Positions 1-6,840 are shown, numbered from the stretch's first letter. The stretch: 11,188 nt of DNA from an uncultured Leuconostoc sp. (GCF_946222815.1 NZ_CAMJRK010000049.1:1-11188); one strand, 5' to 3'. Translations and numbers: made by a program. The notes: generated by a model not told the origin, from the letters alone.

Positions 1-329
1 ATGATAATCACTATTTTTAAAGTCAACCACAAGTTGTCTGTGACTTCTAACTTTACGTCCCTCAAGTTTTCAAAGTGTTTTAATTATTTTTTTTATAATT
101 TTATCCAAGAAAAGACCGCCGTTAGACTTAACTAACTAGCGGCCAAATGTATAAATTACTATGTACGCCAACCCCTGGAATCTATTTCAATTTAGATAAA
201 AGAAATATGGTGATCGTAAGATCACAAGGTTGACTAATAAATTATATCACCTATTATCGTGAATGTCTAGCTTGCAGTGTATTAAATTGGTTTAAAAACC
301 AGATTAATCACTGGATGCTCCTATACTGA
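1..329. other. Non-coding, AT-rich left flank with hairpins
   Basis: I see no credible gene in this stretch. It holds three inverted repeats: an 8-bp stem at 118-125/136-143 (one G-T pair), a perfect 6-bp stem with a GTAA loop at 210-225, and a perfect 6-bp stem with an AA loop at 288-301. A long T-rich run lies at 79-103. The first stem is followed on the minus strand by a T-rich stretch and could be a weak terminator for something now lost. The region looks like decayed chromosomal or mobile DNA, but I could not identify an insertion-sequence end or any gene. Confidence 0.5.
118..143 (-). terminator. Possible minus-strand terminator hairpin
   Basis: The arms GCCGTTAG and CTAGCGGC pair over 8 bp with a 10-base loop. 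Read on the minus strand, the stem is followed by a T-rich run (GGTCTTTTCTTGG). No gene ending here is visible, so the hairpin may be a relic. Confidence 0.35.
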
Positions 330-458
330 AATTTCGGACATGTTACCCTAGAAACTGGAATTAAAATTGCCTTATCTGGATATTCGTCAAAATGGGAAGC
401 ACAAATTCCTTTTATTCTTAATGAAATGGAATTTCCTGAAACATTTAGTTACAAATAA
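330..458 (+). pseudogene. C-terminal remnant of an unrecognised protein
   Basis: From a stop at 327-329 to a TAA at 456-458 the plus strand stays open for 42 codons with ordinary codon use. The predicted residues (for example IALSGYSSKWEAQIPF and EMEFPETFSYK) have the composition of a real folded protein. There is no start codon with a ribosome site at the left end and the upstream DNA has stops in this frame, so this is best read as the broken 3' end of a gene. A terminator-like hairpin follows about 50 bases after the stop. I do not recognise the family. It could also be a chance open stretch. Confidence 0.4.
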
Positions 459-509
459 AAAAGCACACCCTTTCCGCTAAGAACAAACACACGGTGCATT
501 ACAACAGAT

Positions 510-536
510 AAAATCCTCTTTTTTAAGGAGGATTTT
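510..536. terminator. Terminator-like hairpin after the gene remnant
   Basis: The 9-bp arms AAAATCCTC and GAGGATTTT are perfectly complementary around a 9-base loop rich in T. The stem is AT-rich at its base, and TTATT follows on the plus strand. It separates the remnant gene at 330-458 from the recombinase at 626. The T-tract is short, so termination strength is uncertain. Confidence 0.5.
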
Positions 537-625
537 ATTATCTCGTCCATAAAGTCACGACGTTAAACTGCCCTAATCATACTGTACGCCCTATTGTACT
601 TTCATTTAGAAAGGATAATAACAAT

Positions 626-1501
626 ATGATTACCAAAGTCACCACCGGTCGCTATACTGGCCAATACGTAGTAAGAACATCAACTCGCGATCAATTAGGT
701 AAACGCTATACAACAGGTACCGTTTCAAAATATTGTTCATTTTTGACAAAAGCTTTCTCTGATGCTGAATATGATGGTTTAATCAAAAAAACGCCCATGC
801 CATCCGAACATAGAATTCGGACAACAGGGACGGATAAAGGGCTTTATAAGCCCGTCGCTAGTTTAAGTATAGCAAATGCTAATAAATTACGCACCTACTT
901 TTATAAAACGACTGATTTAAGTCATCAAGAACATCTCATTTTATTAATTATGCTCGAGTGTGGCTTGCGGCCGAATGAAGCTAAATCTTTGCAGTTTGAT
1001 GACCTTAACCGGTTTTCTCATGAACACAATAATTACATTGAACAGGATAATAGCATCAAACCCTACACCAAGAATCGAACTGATCGTCACGTCCCTATCT
1101 CTACTGACTTGGAAAAACTCATCTTATCTTTCAGTGAAGAAAAGAAAAAACGTTTGATCAGATACAACATTAGTAACGCGCATAATTTAATGCTTCGTAG
1201 TGAGATTGGCGTAACGTCACGAGGTGATCGTTTACTGTCTTCTTCATCAAATACTAACAAAGTATTGCGTCGTTCTTTAAATGACTTAGGAATAAGCTCA
1301 GAGACACGTGAAGGCGCTAAGATAACAGCTAAGACATTACGTGCTAATCATGATACGATTTTGATTCAAAAAGGTGTTTCATTGGATTATATTGCTAGAA
1401 TTTCTGGTCACACAATAGAAATTATCCAAAAATATTATCATGCATTATTGGACGAAGTAGCTCATCAAGAAGCCGATAAGGTAAAAAACATTTGGGGATA
1501 A
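626..1501 (+). CDS. Tyrosine recombinase, shortened N-terminal region
   Basis: This is a 291-aa phage-type tyrosine recombinase, an enzyme that cuts and rejoins DNA at att sites through a 3'-phosphotyrosine link. The catalytic half is recognisable: Arg115 in GLRPNE, a candidate Lys149, box II in KTLRANHD with Arg239 and Lys236 in place of the usual His, His262 in SGHT, and nucleophile Tyr271 (or Tyr270). The first 28 residues resemble the start of an AP2-like arm-binding domain (QYVVRTSTRDQLGKR), but they run directly into the end of the SAM-like core-binding domain (SKYCSFLTKAFSDAEYDGL). About 80-100 residues usual for the family therefore seem to be missing, apparently in frame. The ATG is preceded by AGAAAGGA 11 bases upstream. 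It faces the island integrase tail to tail. It is probably the integrase of an older element next to the same target; activity is doubtful. Confidence 0.7.
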   Translation: MITKVTTGRYTGQYVVRTSTRDQLGKRYTTGTVSKYCSFLTKAFSDAEYDGLIKKTPMPSEHRIRTTGTDKGLYKPVASLSIANANKLRTYFYKTTDLSHQEHLILLIMLECGLRPNEAKSLQFDDLNRFSHEHNNYIEQDNSIKPYTKNRTDRHVPISTDLEKLILSFSEEKKKRLIRYNISNAHNLMLRSEIGVTSRGDRLLSSSSNTNKVLRRSLNDLGISSETREGAKITAKTLRANHDTILIQKGVSLDYIARISGHTIEIIQKYYHALLDEVAHQEADKVKNIWG

Positions 1502-1588
1502 CATATCCTTAAATACCCAGTGTTTACGTGATTAGGTTCAGAACACAACAGGTTGGCACCAATTTGGCTCCACATGTACTGTTCTGCA

Positions 1589-1602
1589 ACGTTTTATAAC
1601 GT
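1589..1602. repeat. 14-bp palindrome in the presumed attL region
   Basis: ACGTT-TTAT-AACGT is a perfect 5-bp inverted repeat around four bases. It lies between the outward end of the island integrase terminator and the plus-strand recombinase. Short inverted repeats around a small spacer are typical of recombinase core sites, but nothing here proves that role. Confidence 0.3.
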
Positions 1603-1604
1603 AA

Positions 1605-1640
1605 CACAAAATAAAAAACCATTGATATATCAACGGTTTT
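1605..1640 (-). terminator. Rho-independent terminator after the integrase
   Basis: Read on the minus strand, AAAACCGTTGA pairs with TCAATGGTTTT across a TATA loop, giving an 11-bp stem with one G-U pair. A T-rich tail (TTTTTTATTTTG counting the stem end) follows. In the plus orientation the same stem contains an A-C mismatch, so it works better for minus-strand transcription. It lies about 107 bases beyond the integrase stop and would end the integrase transcript near the element boundary. Confidence 0.75.
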
Positions 1641-1657
1641 GTACATAATTTTACGCG

Positions 1658-1671
1658 CGAACACTTGTTCG
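1658..1671. promoter_or_regulatory. LexA/DinR (SOS) box-like palindrome
   Basis: CGAACACTTGTTCG is a perfect 6-bp inverted repeat around two bases. It fits the Gram-positive LexA/DinR consensus CGAACRNRYGTTCG except for one central purine position. LexA binding here would respond to DNA damage. The site lies downstream of the integrase and has no gene start within 200 bases on either side, which is unusual for an operator. It could be a chance palindrome or a small terminator-like hairpin. Confidence 0.4.
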
Positions 1672-1746
1672 TAAGGAGCTAGCGGGACTATTTAAAGTCT
1701 TGACATATCAGGCATTACAGCGTTTTGTGTTACTTTGTGGGTTATT

Positions 1747-2859
1747 CTAATCAATTAAATTAGATAATACGCTACCAGTTTCATCACTGGCTCGCCTTGT
1801 AATATCACTATAAATATTAAGTGTCATAGCGGCATCTGCATGGCCTAAATAGGTTTGTACTTGCTTAATATTTGCGCCCTGGTCAATCGCCAATGTCGCC
1901 AATGTGTGACGTAATTTGTGCATAGATAGCCCAACCGCCACACCATATTTATCACTCACACCACGCAACCATTTATTAGGCCTGATCGTTTGTAAAGTAT
2001 GCCCCTCATTTTGGAAAACATAATCACTTTTTTTATTGTAAGCCGTGACTTGATACCATTCAGATAAGACTGCCAACATCTTGTTATCTATTTTAAGCGT
2101 GCGCTTGCTTGTTCTGCTCTTAGGTCTACCGTTTAACCCACGTCCTAATGCTTGCACAATAGCAATATAGCCATTATCAAAGTCCACATGTTGCCATTCC
2201 AACGCTAGCAGTTCTTCAGTTCTCATGCCTGTAAATGCACCCAATCTAAGCAATGTATAAGCCTGCTGGTTGACATATTTATATTGGCTATCCAGAACAT
2301 CAACAAAAGCTTTAAACTCATCTACGTCCATGAATTGCTTTGGTTTATTAAGATTACGCCGTTCCTTTGGCATTTCAACCTTAGTAAATGGATCTACTGG
2401 AATCATGTCCATACGCACCGCAATATTTAACAGTCGTCTGAAATAACCCACGACTTTTTTATATCTTAGCAATTTGCCCTGCAATGTGTTAATATAACGT
2501 TGTAATTCAATTGGTGTAATATCAGTCACTAATGTATCGCCCCATTTTGAGATGATGTTTGTTTTAAATACAATCATCGTCCGGTTAAGGGTACTTTCTT
2601 CAACAGTATGTTGATAAGTATCTAGCCACACATCATACAACTCTTTGACGGTCATCACGTTAGGGGTTGTTTTTTTGTTGTACTTACTTTGCCCATTTTT
2701 GAACAAAGATATTTCATTATTAAACCACTGTGTGGCACTTCGCTTACTATCAAAGCCTCTTTTCTTCGCTCTAGCTTGTGTACCGTCCTCGTGACGTCCA
2801 ATATATCCAGCAACTTCAAAGACTTTACCGTCTTTACTATCTACTTGTTTTATCTGCAT
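1747..2859 (-). CDS. int: Tyrosine integrase of the island
   Basis: This 370-aa integrase catalyses site-specific insertion and, with an excisionase, excision of the element. Residues 1-46 match the AP2-like arm-binding domain (RAKKRGFDSKRSATQWF). Residues 70-150 form the SAM-like core-binding domain, and about 175-365 the catalytic domain. All active-site residues are present: Arg213 in TGMRTEEL, Lys252 in SKR, His314 and Arg317 in HKLRHT, His340 in LGHAD and Tyr350 in NIYSD. Length is normal for phage integrases of Firmicutes. The ATG follows AGAGGA at good distance. A terminator at 2895-2925 lies between it and the excisionase gene, so it is either read through or has its own weak promoter in the 100-base gap. 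It is the last gene of the minus-strand block and is followed by a terminator and the presumed attL, the usual place for an integrase. Confidence 0.93.
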   Translation of the reverse strand: MQIKQVDSKDGKVFEVAGYIGRHEDGTQARAKKRGFDSKRSATQWFNNEISLFKNGQSKYNKKTTPNVMTVKELYDVWLDTYQHTVEESTLNRTMIVFKTNIISKWGDTLVTDITPIELQRYINTLQGKLLRYKKVVGYFRRLLNIAVRMDMIPVDPFTKVEMPKERRNLNKPKQFMDVDEFKAFVDVLDSQYKYVNQQAYTLLRLGAFTGMRTEELLALEWQHVDFDNGYIAIVQALGRGLNGRPKSRTSKRTLKIDNKMLAVLSEWYQVTAYNKKSDYVFQNEGHTLQTIRPNKWLRGVSDKYGVAVGLSMHKLRHTLATLAIDQGANIKQVQTYLGHADAAMTLNIYSDITRRASDETGSVLSNLID

Positions 2860-2884
2860 TTTTTATTTCCTCTTGATGATTGAG

Positions 2885-2925
2885 ACAAAATAAAAAAGCG
2901 TGGTAATTTCAAACTAACACGCTTT
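2885..2925 (-). terminator. Terminator between excisionase and integrase
   Basis: On the minus strand AAAGCGTG pairs with CACGCTTT around a 15-base loop that can pair partly, followed by a tail TTTTATTTTG. The stem is also usable on the plus strand, with a weaker T-tract. It lies 35 bases after the excisionase stop and should end most transcription of the head operon, leaving integrase expression low or separately controlled. Confidence 0.75.
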
Positions 2926-2959
2926 CATTATTTCATACTATTTAATTGGTTGCCACACT

Positions 2960-3142
2960 TTAATCGTAATAATGGCGGATAGCTTCATCTATTTCATCAC
3001 GATCATAGCGCGTGCCGTGTTCTGTTTGATAGGCTTTAACCTTGCCATTTTTCACATAATGATTGATAAATGTATTATCTGCAACACTGATATATTGATG
3101 CGCTTGACTACGCTTTAACCACTTTGGCCATATTTCTGTCAT
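2960..3142 (-). CDS. xis: Excisionase-like small helix-turn-helix protein
   Basis: This 60-aa basic protein fits the excisionase / MerR-like winged-helix class (HTH_17 type): KRSQAHQYISVADNTFINHY as the helix-turn-helix, then GTRYDRDEIDEAI as wing and last helix. Such proteins bend attachment-site DNA and push integrase towards excision; in phage satellites related small proteins (AlpA-like) can also regulate transcription. The gene starts 9 bases after the head-closure stop, and its ribosome site TAGGAG overlaps that stop codon, so it is part of the head operon. It is followed by a terminator and then int. The family assignment rests on pattern and on its place beside int. A transcriptional regulator is the main alternative. 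Confidence 0.75.
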   Translation of the reverse strand: MTEIWPKWLKRSQAHQYISVADNTFINHYVKNGKVKAYQTEHGTRYDRDEIDEAIRHYYD

Positions 3143-3151
3143 GATTATCTC

Positions 3152-3502
3152 CTATTTAATTCTTTGATTCAATTTTAACGTCACAATGTCATAAGTAATA
3201 ATATTGTTGCTATCATCTGGACTAATACCCACTATGTCGTAATAAGTTCCGTCTGGTAGCTGTGCAATGAGCTTATCATTTAGTGCTTTGTTATGGCGTA
3301 TAACAACCATGATAGTATCTTCTAGCTTAGTGCCCATAATCGTGTACTGCTGTGTCATGGTACGTAATTTTGGTGTATATCTAAGAGTTAGTTGTAAAAC
3401 AAATGTTGGAACTGAATTACCGTTATTAGGATTCATAACTGATTTAACTGTACCCAACTTAATCTTTTTATTGAAATCACTCGGTTTATATTTAAGCATC
3501 AT
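3152..3502 (-). CDS. Head closure / head-tail adaptor protein
   Basis: This 116-aa protein fits the phage head-tail joining (head closure) family by length, by its start (LKYKPSDFNKKIKLG), by its predicted beta-rich make-up, and by its place after the gp6-like connector. Closure proteins bind under the connector ring, seal the filled head and offer the surface to which the tail docks. It overlaps the connector gene by 11 bases and has two adjacent ATG codons at 3502 and 3499; either could be the start. In an ordinary siphophage the next genes would be an HK97-gp10-like protein, a tail terminator and the tail tube protein. Here the next gene is an excisionase, so this is the last structural gene. 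Confidence 0.75.
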   Translation of the reverse strand: MMLKYKPSDFNKKIKLGTVKSVMNPNNGNSVPTFVLQLTLRYTPKLRTMTQQYTIMGTKLEDTIMVVIRHNKALNDKLIAQLPDGTYYDIVGISPDDSNNIITYDIVTLKLNQRIK

Positions 3503-3791
3503 ATACCCCCAATACTTCAGCTCTAAGATTAGCCATCATAATCATCACGCCTTTAGAATAACCAGCAGACAACTCACGATCGTAATATAAGCTCGTTGCC
3601 ATTGTTTTGATTAGTCGATTATACAGTGGCTCATTAACTGCTAAAATATTATCGTCAGTAACCTTTAATTTGATAGATGATTGAATCATTGCCTTTGCTG
3701 ACCCTATCAAGCTGGTCACTGTCTTTAGCTCGTCATCATCTATATCTATGTTTAGTTCGCTTGCCAATTCCTGTGGTGTCACTAATGCCAT
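3492..3791 (-). CDS. gp6-like head-tail connector protein
   Basis: This 99-aa protein matches the short all-helical phage connector family (HK97 gp6-like, Phage_connect_1). The start is typical (MALVTPQELASELNIDIDDDEL), then come helices and a conserved-looking segment (MATSLYYDRELSAGYSK). Such proteins form a ring beneath the portal after DNA filling. The ATG has AAGGAAG about 8 bases upstream. The gene follows the capsid gene after a 78-base gap that holds two hairpins, and it overlaps the closure gene. It is of normal length and looks intact. Confidence 0.82.
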   Translation of the reverse strand: MALVTPQELASELNIDIDDDELKTVTSLIGSAKAMIQSSIKLKVTDDNILAVNEPLYNRLIKTMATSLYYDRELSAGYSKGVMIMMANLRAEVLGVYDA

Positions 3792-3822
3792 GCTGTCACT
3801 TCCTTTTTTAAATTATATGTAC

Positions 3823-3840
3823 GTACCCACAAGTGGGCAC
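3823..3840. other. Hairpin before the connector gene
   Basis: CCCAC-AA-GTGGG forms a 5-bp GC-rich stem (3826-3837), extended by a GT/AC pair beyond one mismatch. With the stem at 3845-3865 it fills the gap between the capsid and connector genes. No T-tract follows on the minus strand, so it is more likely an RNA stability or attenuation element than a full terminator. Confidence 0.4.
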
Positions 3841-3844
3841 ATTT

Positions 3845-3865
3845 AAGGTCAATCAAATTGACCTT
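3845..3865 (-). terminator. Attenuator-like hairpin after the capsid gene
   Basis: AAGGTCAAT pairs perfectly with ATTGACCTT over 9 bp with a 3-base loop, 4 bases past the capsid stop codon. The poly-T that would make it a strong terminator is absent. Hairpins right after a major capsid gene often stabilise that message or lower expression of the genes downstream, which would suit the need for far more capsid than connector. Confidence 0.5.
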
Positions 3866-3869
3866 AGAT

Positions 3870-5030
3870 TTACTTACCTGGTGTACCAAACGTAATAAAC
3901 TTACCGGCATTTGTGTCTGCTGGCTTAAAGTCTGCACGTAATGCCACAGCAAGAATACGTTCAAAGCTTTCGTTGTGATCCCATTCTACTGATACATCTG
4001 AACGGATAGCTTCAAAAGCAAACGATTTAGGATCGCCCACAAAGGCTTTTGCATCGCCGTCTGCACCAAGTACATCATCAGCAACAATTAACACACTAGC
4101 ACCAAACAATGACTTACCAGAAGCGGAAGCAATAGAATCTTGTAACAAGTAACGGCCATTGTTATCTTTCAACAAGTCCACTGCGTTATAAAATGATTCA
4201 GTCACGATCCATTGGCGGGTGTAGTTAGCCAAGCCCTTGTTATAAGCCGTTTTAATATCATCAGTAGTGACTGCTGCAACCGCTGTGGCTGTTTGCAAAA
4301 TCTTACCAATTTGATATTGCTCTGTTAATTCTTTAGCCTCTTGAACGTACGTATTAAGCAATGTCTTAAGATTAGGTGCATCTTGAATCATTTCCATTGA
4401 GAGAGGCAATGCACCACGATATGTTAATGCCTTATAATCAACAGACTTCAAAGTGGCCTTTGCAATTTCTGGGTTTTCAGCACGTTCTTCAGCTGTGGTC
4501 AATCGCGCTGTATTCTTTTGCAAGATAGGCAATGAACCCATACCTGATGTCACTGATACACGGTTAATTACTGCGGATAAATTACGAACATCAGTAGGCA
4601 CTTTTTGAATATCCAGAATTTCTTTAGGAATAACAACGCCTGCATCTGTGGTGGTCATACCATTGTCGCGCTTTTCTCCAGTTTTCAAATAATGAAGAAA
4701 GTCACGTACTTCTACTGTTTCTTGTGTCTTGTTAGGGTCGATTTTCATGTTGCTTTTTCCTTTCATACTGCGTTCTTCTGTGTCATCTGGTAAATCTTCA
4801 TCGTCACGTTGCTCTGAATCATCAGGCAAGCCCTGTGCTTTTTCGATGGCATCTAATTGCGTTTGCAAGTCGTCGATCTGTTTCTGCAAAGCATCAACAT
4901 CTGTCACACCTTTTTGCACATCAGCAACATCTGAATCATCAGCACTAGCTAAGGCGCGTACTTCAGTTACCTTTGTTGCCTTTTGCTCTTTCAAAGCATT
5001 TAGCTTTGTTTCAATTTCTGAAATCTTCAT
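3870..5030 (-). CDS. HK97-type major capsid protein with N-terminal scaffold
   Basis: This is the shell protein of the head, 386 aa from the second of two adjacent ATG codons (positions 5033 and 5030). The second is preferred because AAGGAG lies at a workable distance from it and too close to the first. Residues up to about 66 form a predicted coiled coil (KQIDDLQTQLDAIEKAQ), the delta/scaffold domain that the prohead protease removes. An acidic linker follows, with a repeated LPDD(S/T)E-R motif. The HK97 fold begins around TTTDAGVVIPKEI (about residues 126-138 from the second ATG) and runs to the C-terminus (FITFGTPGK). The cleavage site is probably between the linker and the fold. The gene lies directly after the protease gene, the standard order for HK97-type heads. 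No frameshift or truncation is visible. Confidence 0.92.
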   Translation of the reverse strand: MKISEIETKLNALKEQKATKVTEVRALASADDSDVADVQKGVTDVDALQKQIDDLQTQLDAIEKAQGLPDDSEQRDDEDLPDDTEERSMKGKSNMKIDPNKTQETVEVRDFLHYLKTGEKRDNGMTTTDAGVVIPKEILDIQKVPTDVRNLSAVINRVSVTSGMGSLPILQKNTARLTTAEERAENPEIAKATLKSVDYKALTYRGALPLSMEMIQDAPNLKTLLNTYVQEAKELTEQYQIGKILQTATAVAAVTTDDIKTAYNKGLANYTRQWIVTESFYNAVDLLKDNNGRYLLQDSIASASGKSLFGASVLIVADDVLGADGDAKAFVGDPKSFAFEAIRSDVSVEWDHNESFERILAVALRADFKPADTNAGKFITFGTPGK

Positions 5031-5039
5031 CATTTCTCC

Positions 5040-5597
5040 TTATTTATATAGTTCTAGTACCGTCAATATCTTTTGCTTATAAGCATCATTGAGCGCTCTA
5101 GTCACTGCTACGGTTGTTTCTTGATAAGCTGGCATTGTGACAACAGACACCTCATATAACGCGCCTATGCTGTTTATCGTGCGTTTTGGCGTATTGTCTG
5201 CCTCTTTACCCCATACATCAGAATCAACTGTAAAACCAAAGCTCATACCCTTTAAATTGCCCGCTCGGATATTGGTGTAAACATCGTTGCCCAATGTCGT
5301 ATTTGGAATATCTAAGCTAAAACGCAAGCCTTTTTTATCAACTTCTAGCTGTAAAGTGCCTGCTGACGTTCTACCCAATACATTTGCAAAATTATGATCA
5401 TATAAGGCAACGACATCGCTCATATCAACATGGTCAAAAGCATCAGGGTTCACATATTCGATAAAGCCACCCAAATTCTCACTTGGATCATTAAACACAA
5501 CCGCATAGCCACCGATTTTCCCAATAAACTGGGAATCAGTTACCTCACGTACTTCTAGCCCTGTAATATCTCTTGTCAATCGCTCTCTATCATTCAT
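5040..5597 (-). CDS. HK97-family prohead protease
   Basis: This 185-aa serine protease (peptidase family U35/S78) matures the procapsid by cutting the N-terminal scaffold off the capsid protein. Candidate catalytic residues are visible: His68 in ALYDHN, Ser119 in LKGMSFGF and Glu149 in ALYEVSVV, spaced as in HK97 gp4. The N-terminal segment GKIGGYAVVFNDPSE is typical of the family. The start codon overlaps the portal stop codon as ATGA, indicating translational coupling, and the stop lies 7 bases before the preferred capsid start. Length is normal. The match is strong. Confidence 0.92.
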   Translation of the reverse strand: MNDRERLTRDITGLEVREVTDSQFIGKIGGYAVVFNDPSENLGGFIEYVNPDAFDHVDMSDVVALYDHNFANVLGRTSAGTLQLEVDKKGLRFSLDIPNTTLGNDVYTNIRAGNLKGMSFGFTVDSDVWGKEADNTPKRTINSIGALYEVSVVTMPAYQETTVAVTRALNDAYKQKILTVLELYK

Positions 5598-6667
5598 AGT
5601 TGAACAATCCCCTTACTTTCCAAAATAGCAAGTGCCTGAGAGCCGTCTAGAATACCTTTATCAACAAAGTTCAACAAATCTTGCTTTAGAGTGGCATTGG
5701 AATAGTCCAAAATGGTACTCATATCAAGCGTTAAATCATCACTGAATTTTGTTTGAACTTCACTCACGATAGGTTCAATATAACGATTCAACCCATTAAC
5801 GTACAAGCTCTGAACCATCTGAATATTACTTTGCTGGTCGCCTTGACCATTCAAATAACTATCAGGCACCCCAAAGGCTTTACTGATTTGTGTCCGTTGA
5901 TAGGTTGCATTACTAAGAAATTTAGCAACATCTGCATTAATTGAAATACTTTGGAAGTCGGCACCTTGATCTAATACCAGAGCGCGCCCTGCATTAACGC
6001 CTGTGTTTGCCTTTTCAAACTCACTACGAACGCTCTCTTTAGATTCTTGGCTCAAAACAGCCTCGGGTATCTTAATGACAGCAGTCGGATTTATAGCCTT
6101 AGTAATCGTATTCAAAGATAATTTGTTAGCTTGTTCTTGTTGCTGAACTTCATTGGCCAAACTTTCCAGTGGACTATGTCCAATTAATCCAGCACCGTTT
6201 GTGCCATTAGCCATGATTTTAAAATGTAATATAGCATCAGCTTTAAACGTCCCGCCCTTGTAATCTCCAAAAGGGGTTATTTGGTAGCTCAAGACATCAT
6301 TGGTTAAATCAAGTAACACGTTCTGATTCGGAATATAACGTAATTCATCGTGATCAATCACTGCAAACGCATTACCTGATAGCAACAACCCTAAAACCAT
6401 TGTTTGCCAAAAGTTATAGCGGTTCATCAAGTGACTTGGCTTGTTCAATGTATTAAGGGCTTTTATATTGGTGCCAATAAATTTAGCACCTGCAACATCT
6501 GCACTTATCAAACTAGTCACACTGTAAAGGTCACTATTTTTTAACGCCATGTCTGCACTAATCAATTCATTAGGGACAACATTTGTCCCACTACTTGCAA
6601 AAATAAAAGGCGTGTAACTACTAGCTGTAATTACCTGCCTTGTTTCAAATGGGTTTTTAATACTCAT
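5594..6667 (-). CDS. HK97-family portal protein
   Basis: This 357-aa protein forms the dodecameric ring at one vertex of the head through which TerL pumps DNA and to which the connectors bind. Family features are an N-terminal segment ending near NSDLYSVTSLISADVA, the wing/stem region with GHSPLESLANEV, and the SKAFGVPDSYLNG segment followed by a glutamine-rich stretch (QGDQQSNIQ) near residues 275-285. It is a little shorter than many portals (about 380-420 aa), mainly at the C-terminus. It overlaps the small membrane gene upstream and the protease downstream, each by ATGA, so the three are translated as a coupled block. Confidence 0.92.
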   Translation of the reverse strand: MSIKNPFETRQVITASSYTPFIFASSGTNVVPNELISADMALKNSDLYSVTSLISADVAGAKFIGTNIKALNTLNKPSHLMNRYNFWQTMVLGLLLSGNAFAVIDHDELRYIPNQNVLLDLTNDVLSYQITPFGDYKGGTFKADAILHFKIMANGTNGAGLIGHSPLESLANEVQQQEQANKLSLNTITKAINPTAVIKIPEAVLSQESKESVRSEFEKANTGVNAGRALVLDQGADFQSISINADVAKFLSNATYQRTQISKAFGVPDSYLNGQGDQQSNIQMVQSLYVNGLNRYIEPIVSEVQTKFSDDLTLDMSTILDYSNATLKQDLLNFVDKGILDGSQALAILESKGIVQL

Positions 6668-6828
6668 GGATTAGCCTCCTTTGGGACTAGGATATAAGCT
6701 AAAACAAACAAGCTAATACCAATTATCAGGAATCCCAATGGGTTACAAATCATAAATGCACAAATCGTAATCGAGATTAGTCCTAATACGATTAACAAAA
6801 ACGGCATATATTGTCCTATATTTTGCAT
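6664..6828 (-). CDS. Small phage membrane protein between TerL and portal
   Basis: This 54-aa frame begins at an ATG with AAAGGAGAGCC upstream and ends in TGA overlapping the portal ATG (ATGA). It has two hydrophobic segments, residues 7-27 (YMPFLLIVLGLISITICAF) and 30-48 (PLGFLIIGISLFVLAYILV), so it is probably an integral membrane protein with a short loop. Lactic acid bacterial siphophages often carry a membrane protein of this size in this slot (DUF1056-like). The assignment rests on size, topology and position rather than on sequence motifs. Its role is unknown. The perfect coupling on both sides argues that it is a real gene. Confidence 0.75.
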   Translation of the reverse strand: MQNIGQYMPFLLIVLGLISITICAFMICNPLGFLIIGISLFVLAYILVPKEANP

Positions 6829-6840
6829 TGGCTCTCCTTT

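Larger units (their letters stand above)
1601..1733. repeat. 11-bp inverted repeat pair flanking the integrase 3' region
   Basis: GTAACACAAAA at 1601-1611 recurs as its exact reverse complement TTTTGTGTTAC at 1723-1733. The copies flank the minus-strand terminator and the LexA-like palindrome and sit just beyond the integrase stop codon. Arm-type sites bound by the N-terminal domain of phage integrases are short repeats in this position. That role is inferred from location only. Confidence 0.4.

Noticed and set aside
1..329. Insertion-sequence remnant
   Set aside because: Hairpins and AT-rich runs are present, but no transposase fragment or matched terminal inverted repeats could be found.
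162..590. TGTACGCC occurring at 162-169 and 583-590, with a related TGTACGCGCC at 9180-9189
   Set aside because: Short motif, different surroundings and no regular spacing; not enough to call a repeat family.
1540..1575. tRNA-like 3' end (GGTTC and CTCCA motifs) as attachment target
   Set aside because: No T-arm or acceptor pairing can be formed and there is no upstream tRNA body; the resemblance is only a few bases.
1672..1693. tRNA or tmRNA 3' end on the minus strand (CCCGCTAGCTCC)
   Set aside because: It looks like a T-stem plus acceptor end, but no matching 5' acceptor or proper T-loop is present. It could be a duplicated att core, which only the other end of the element would show.
4729..5082. 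117-codon plus-strand frame rich in Ser and Phe
   Set aside because: Antisense shadow of the capsid scaffold region; its composition reflects the opposite strand.
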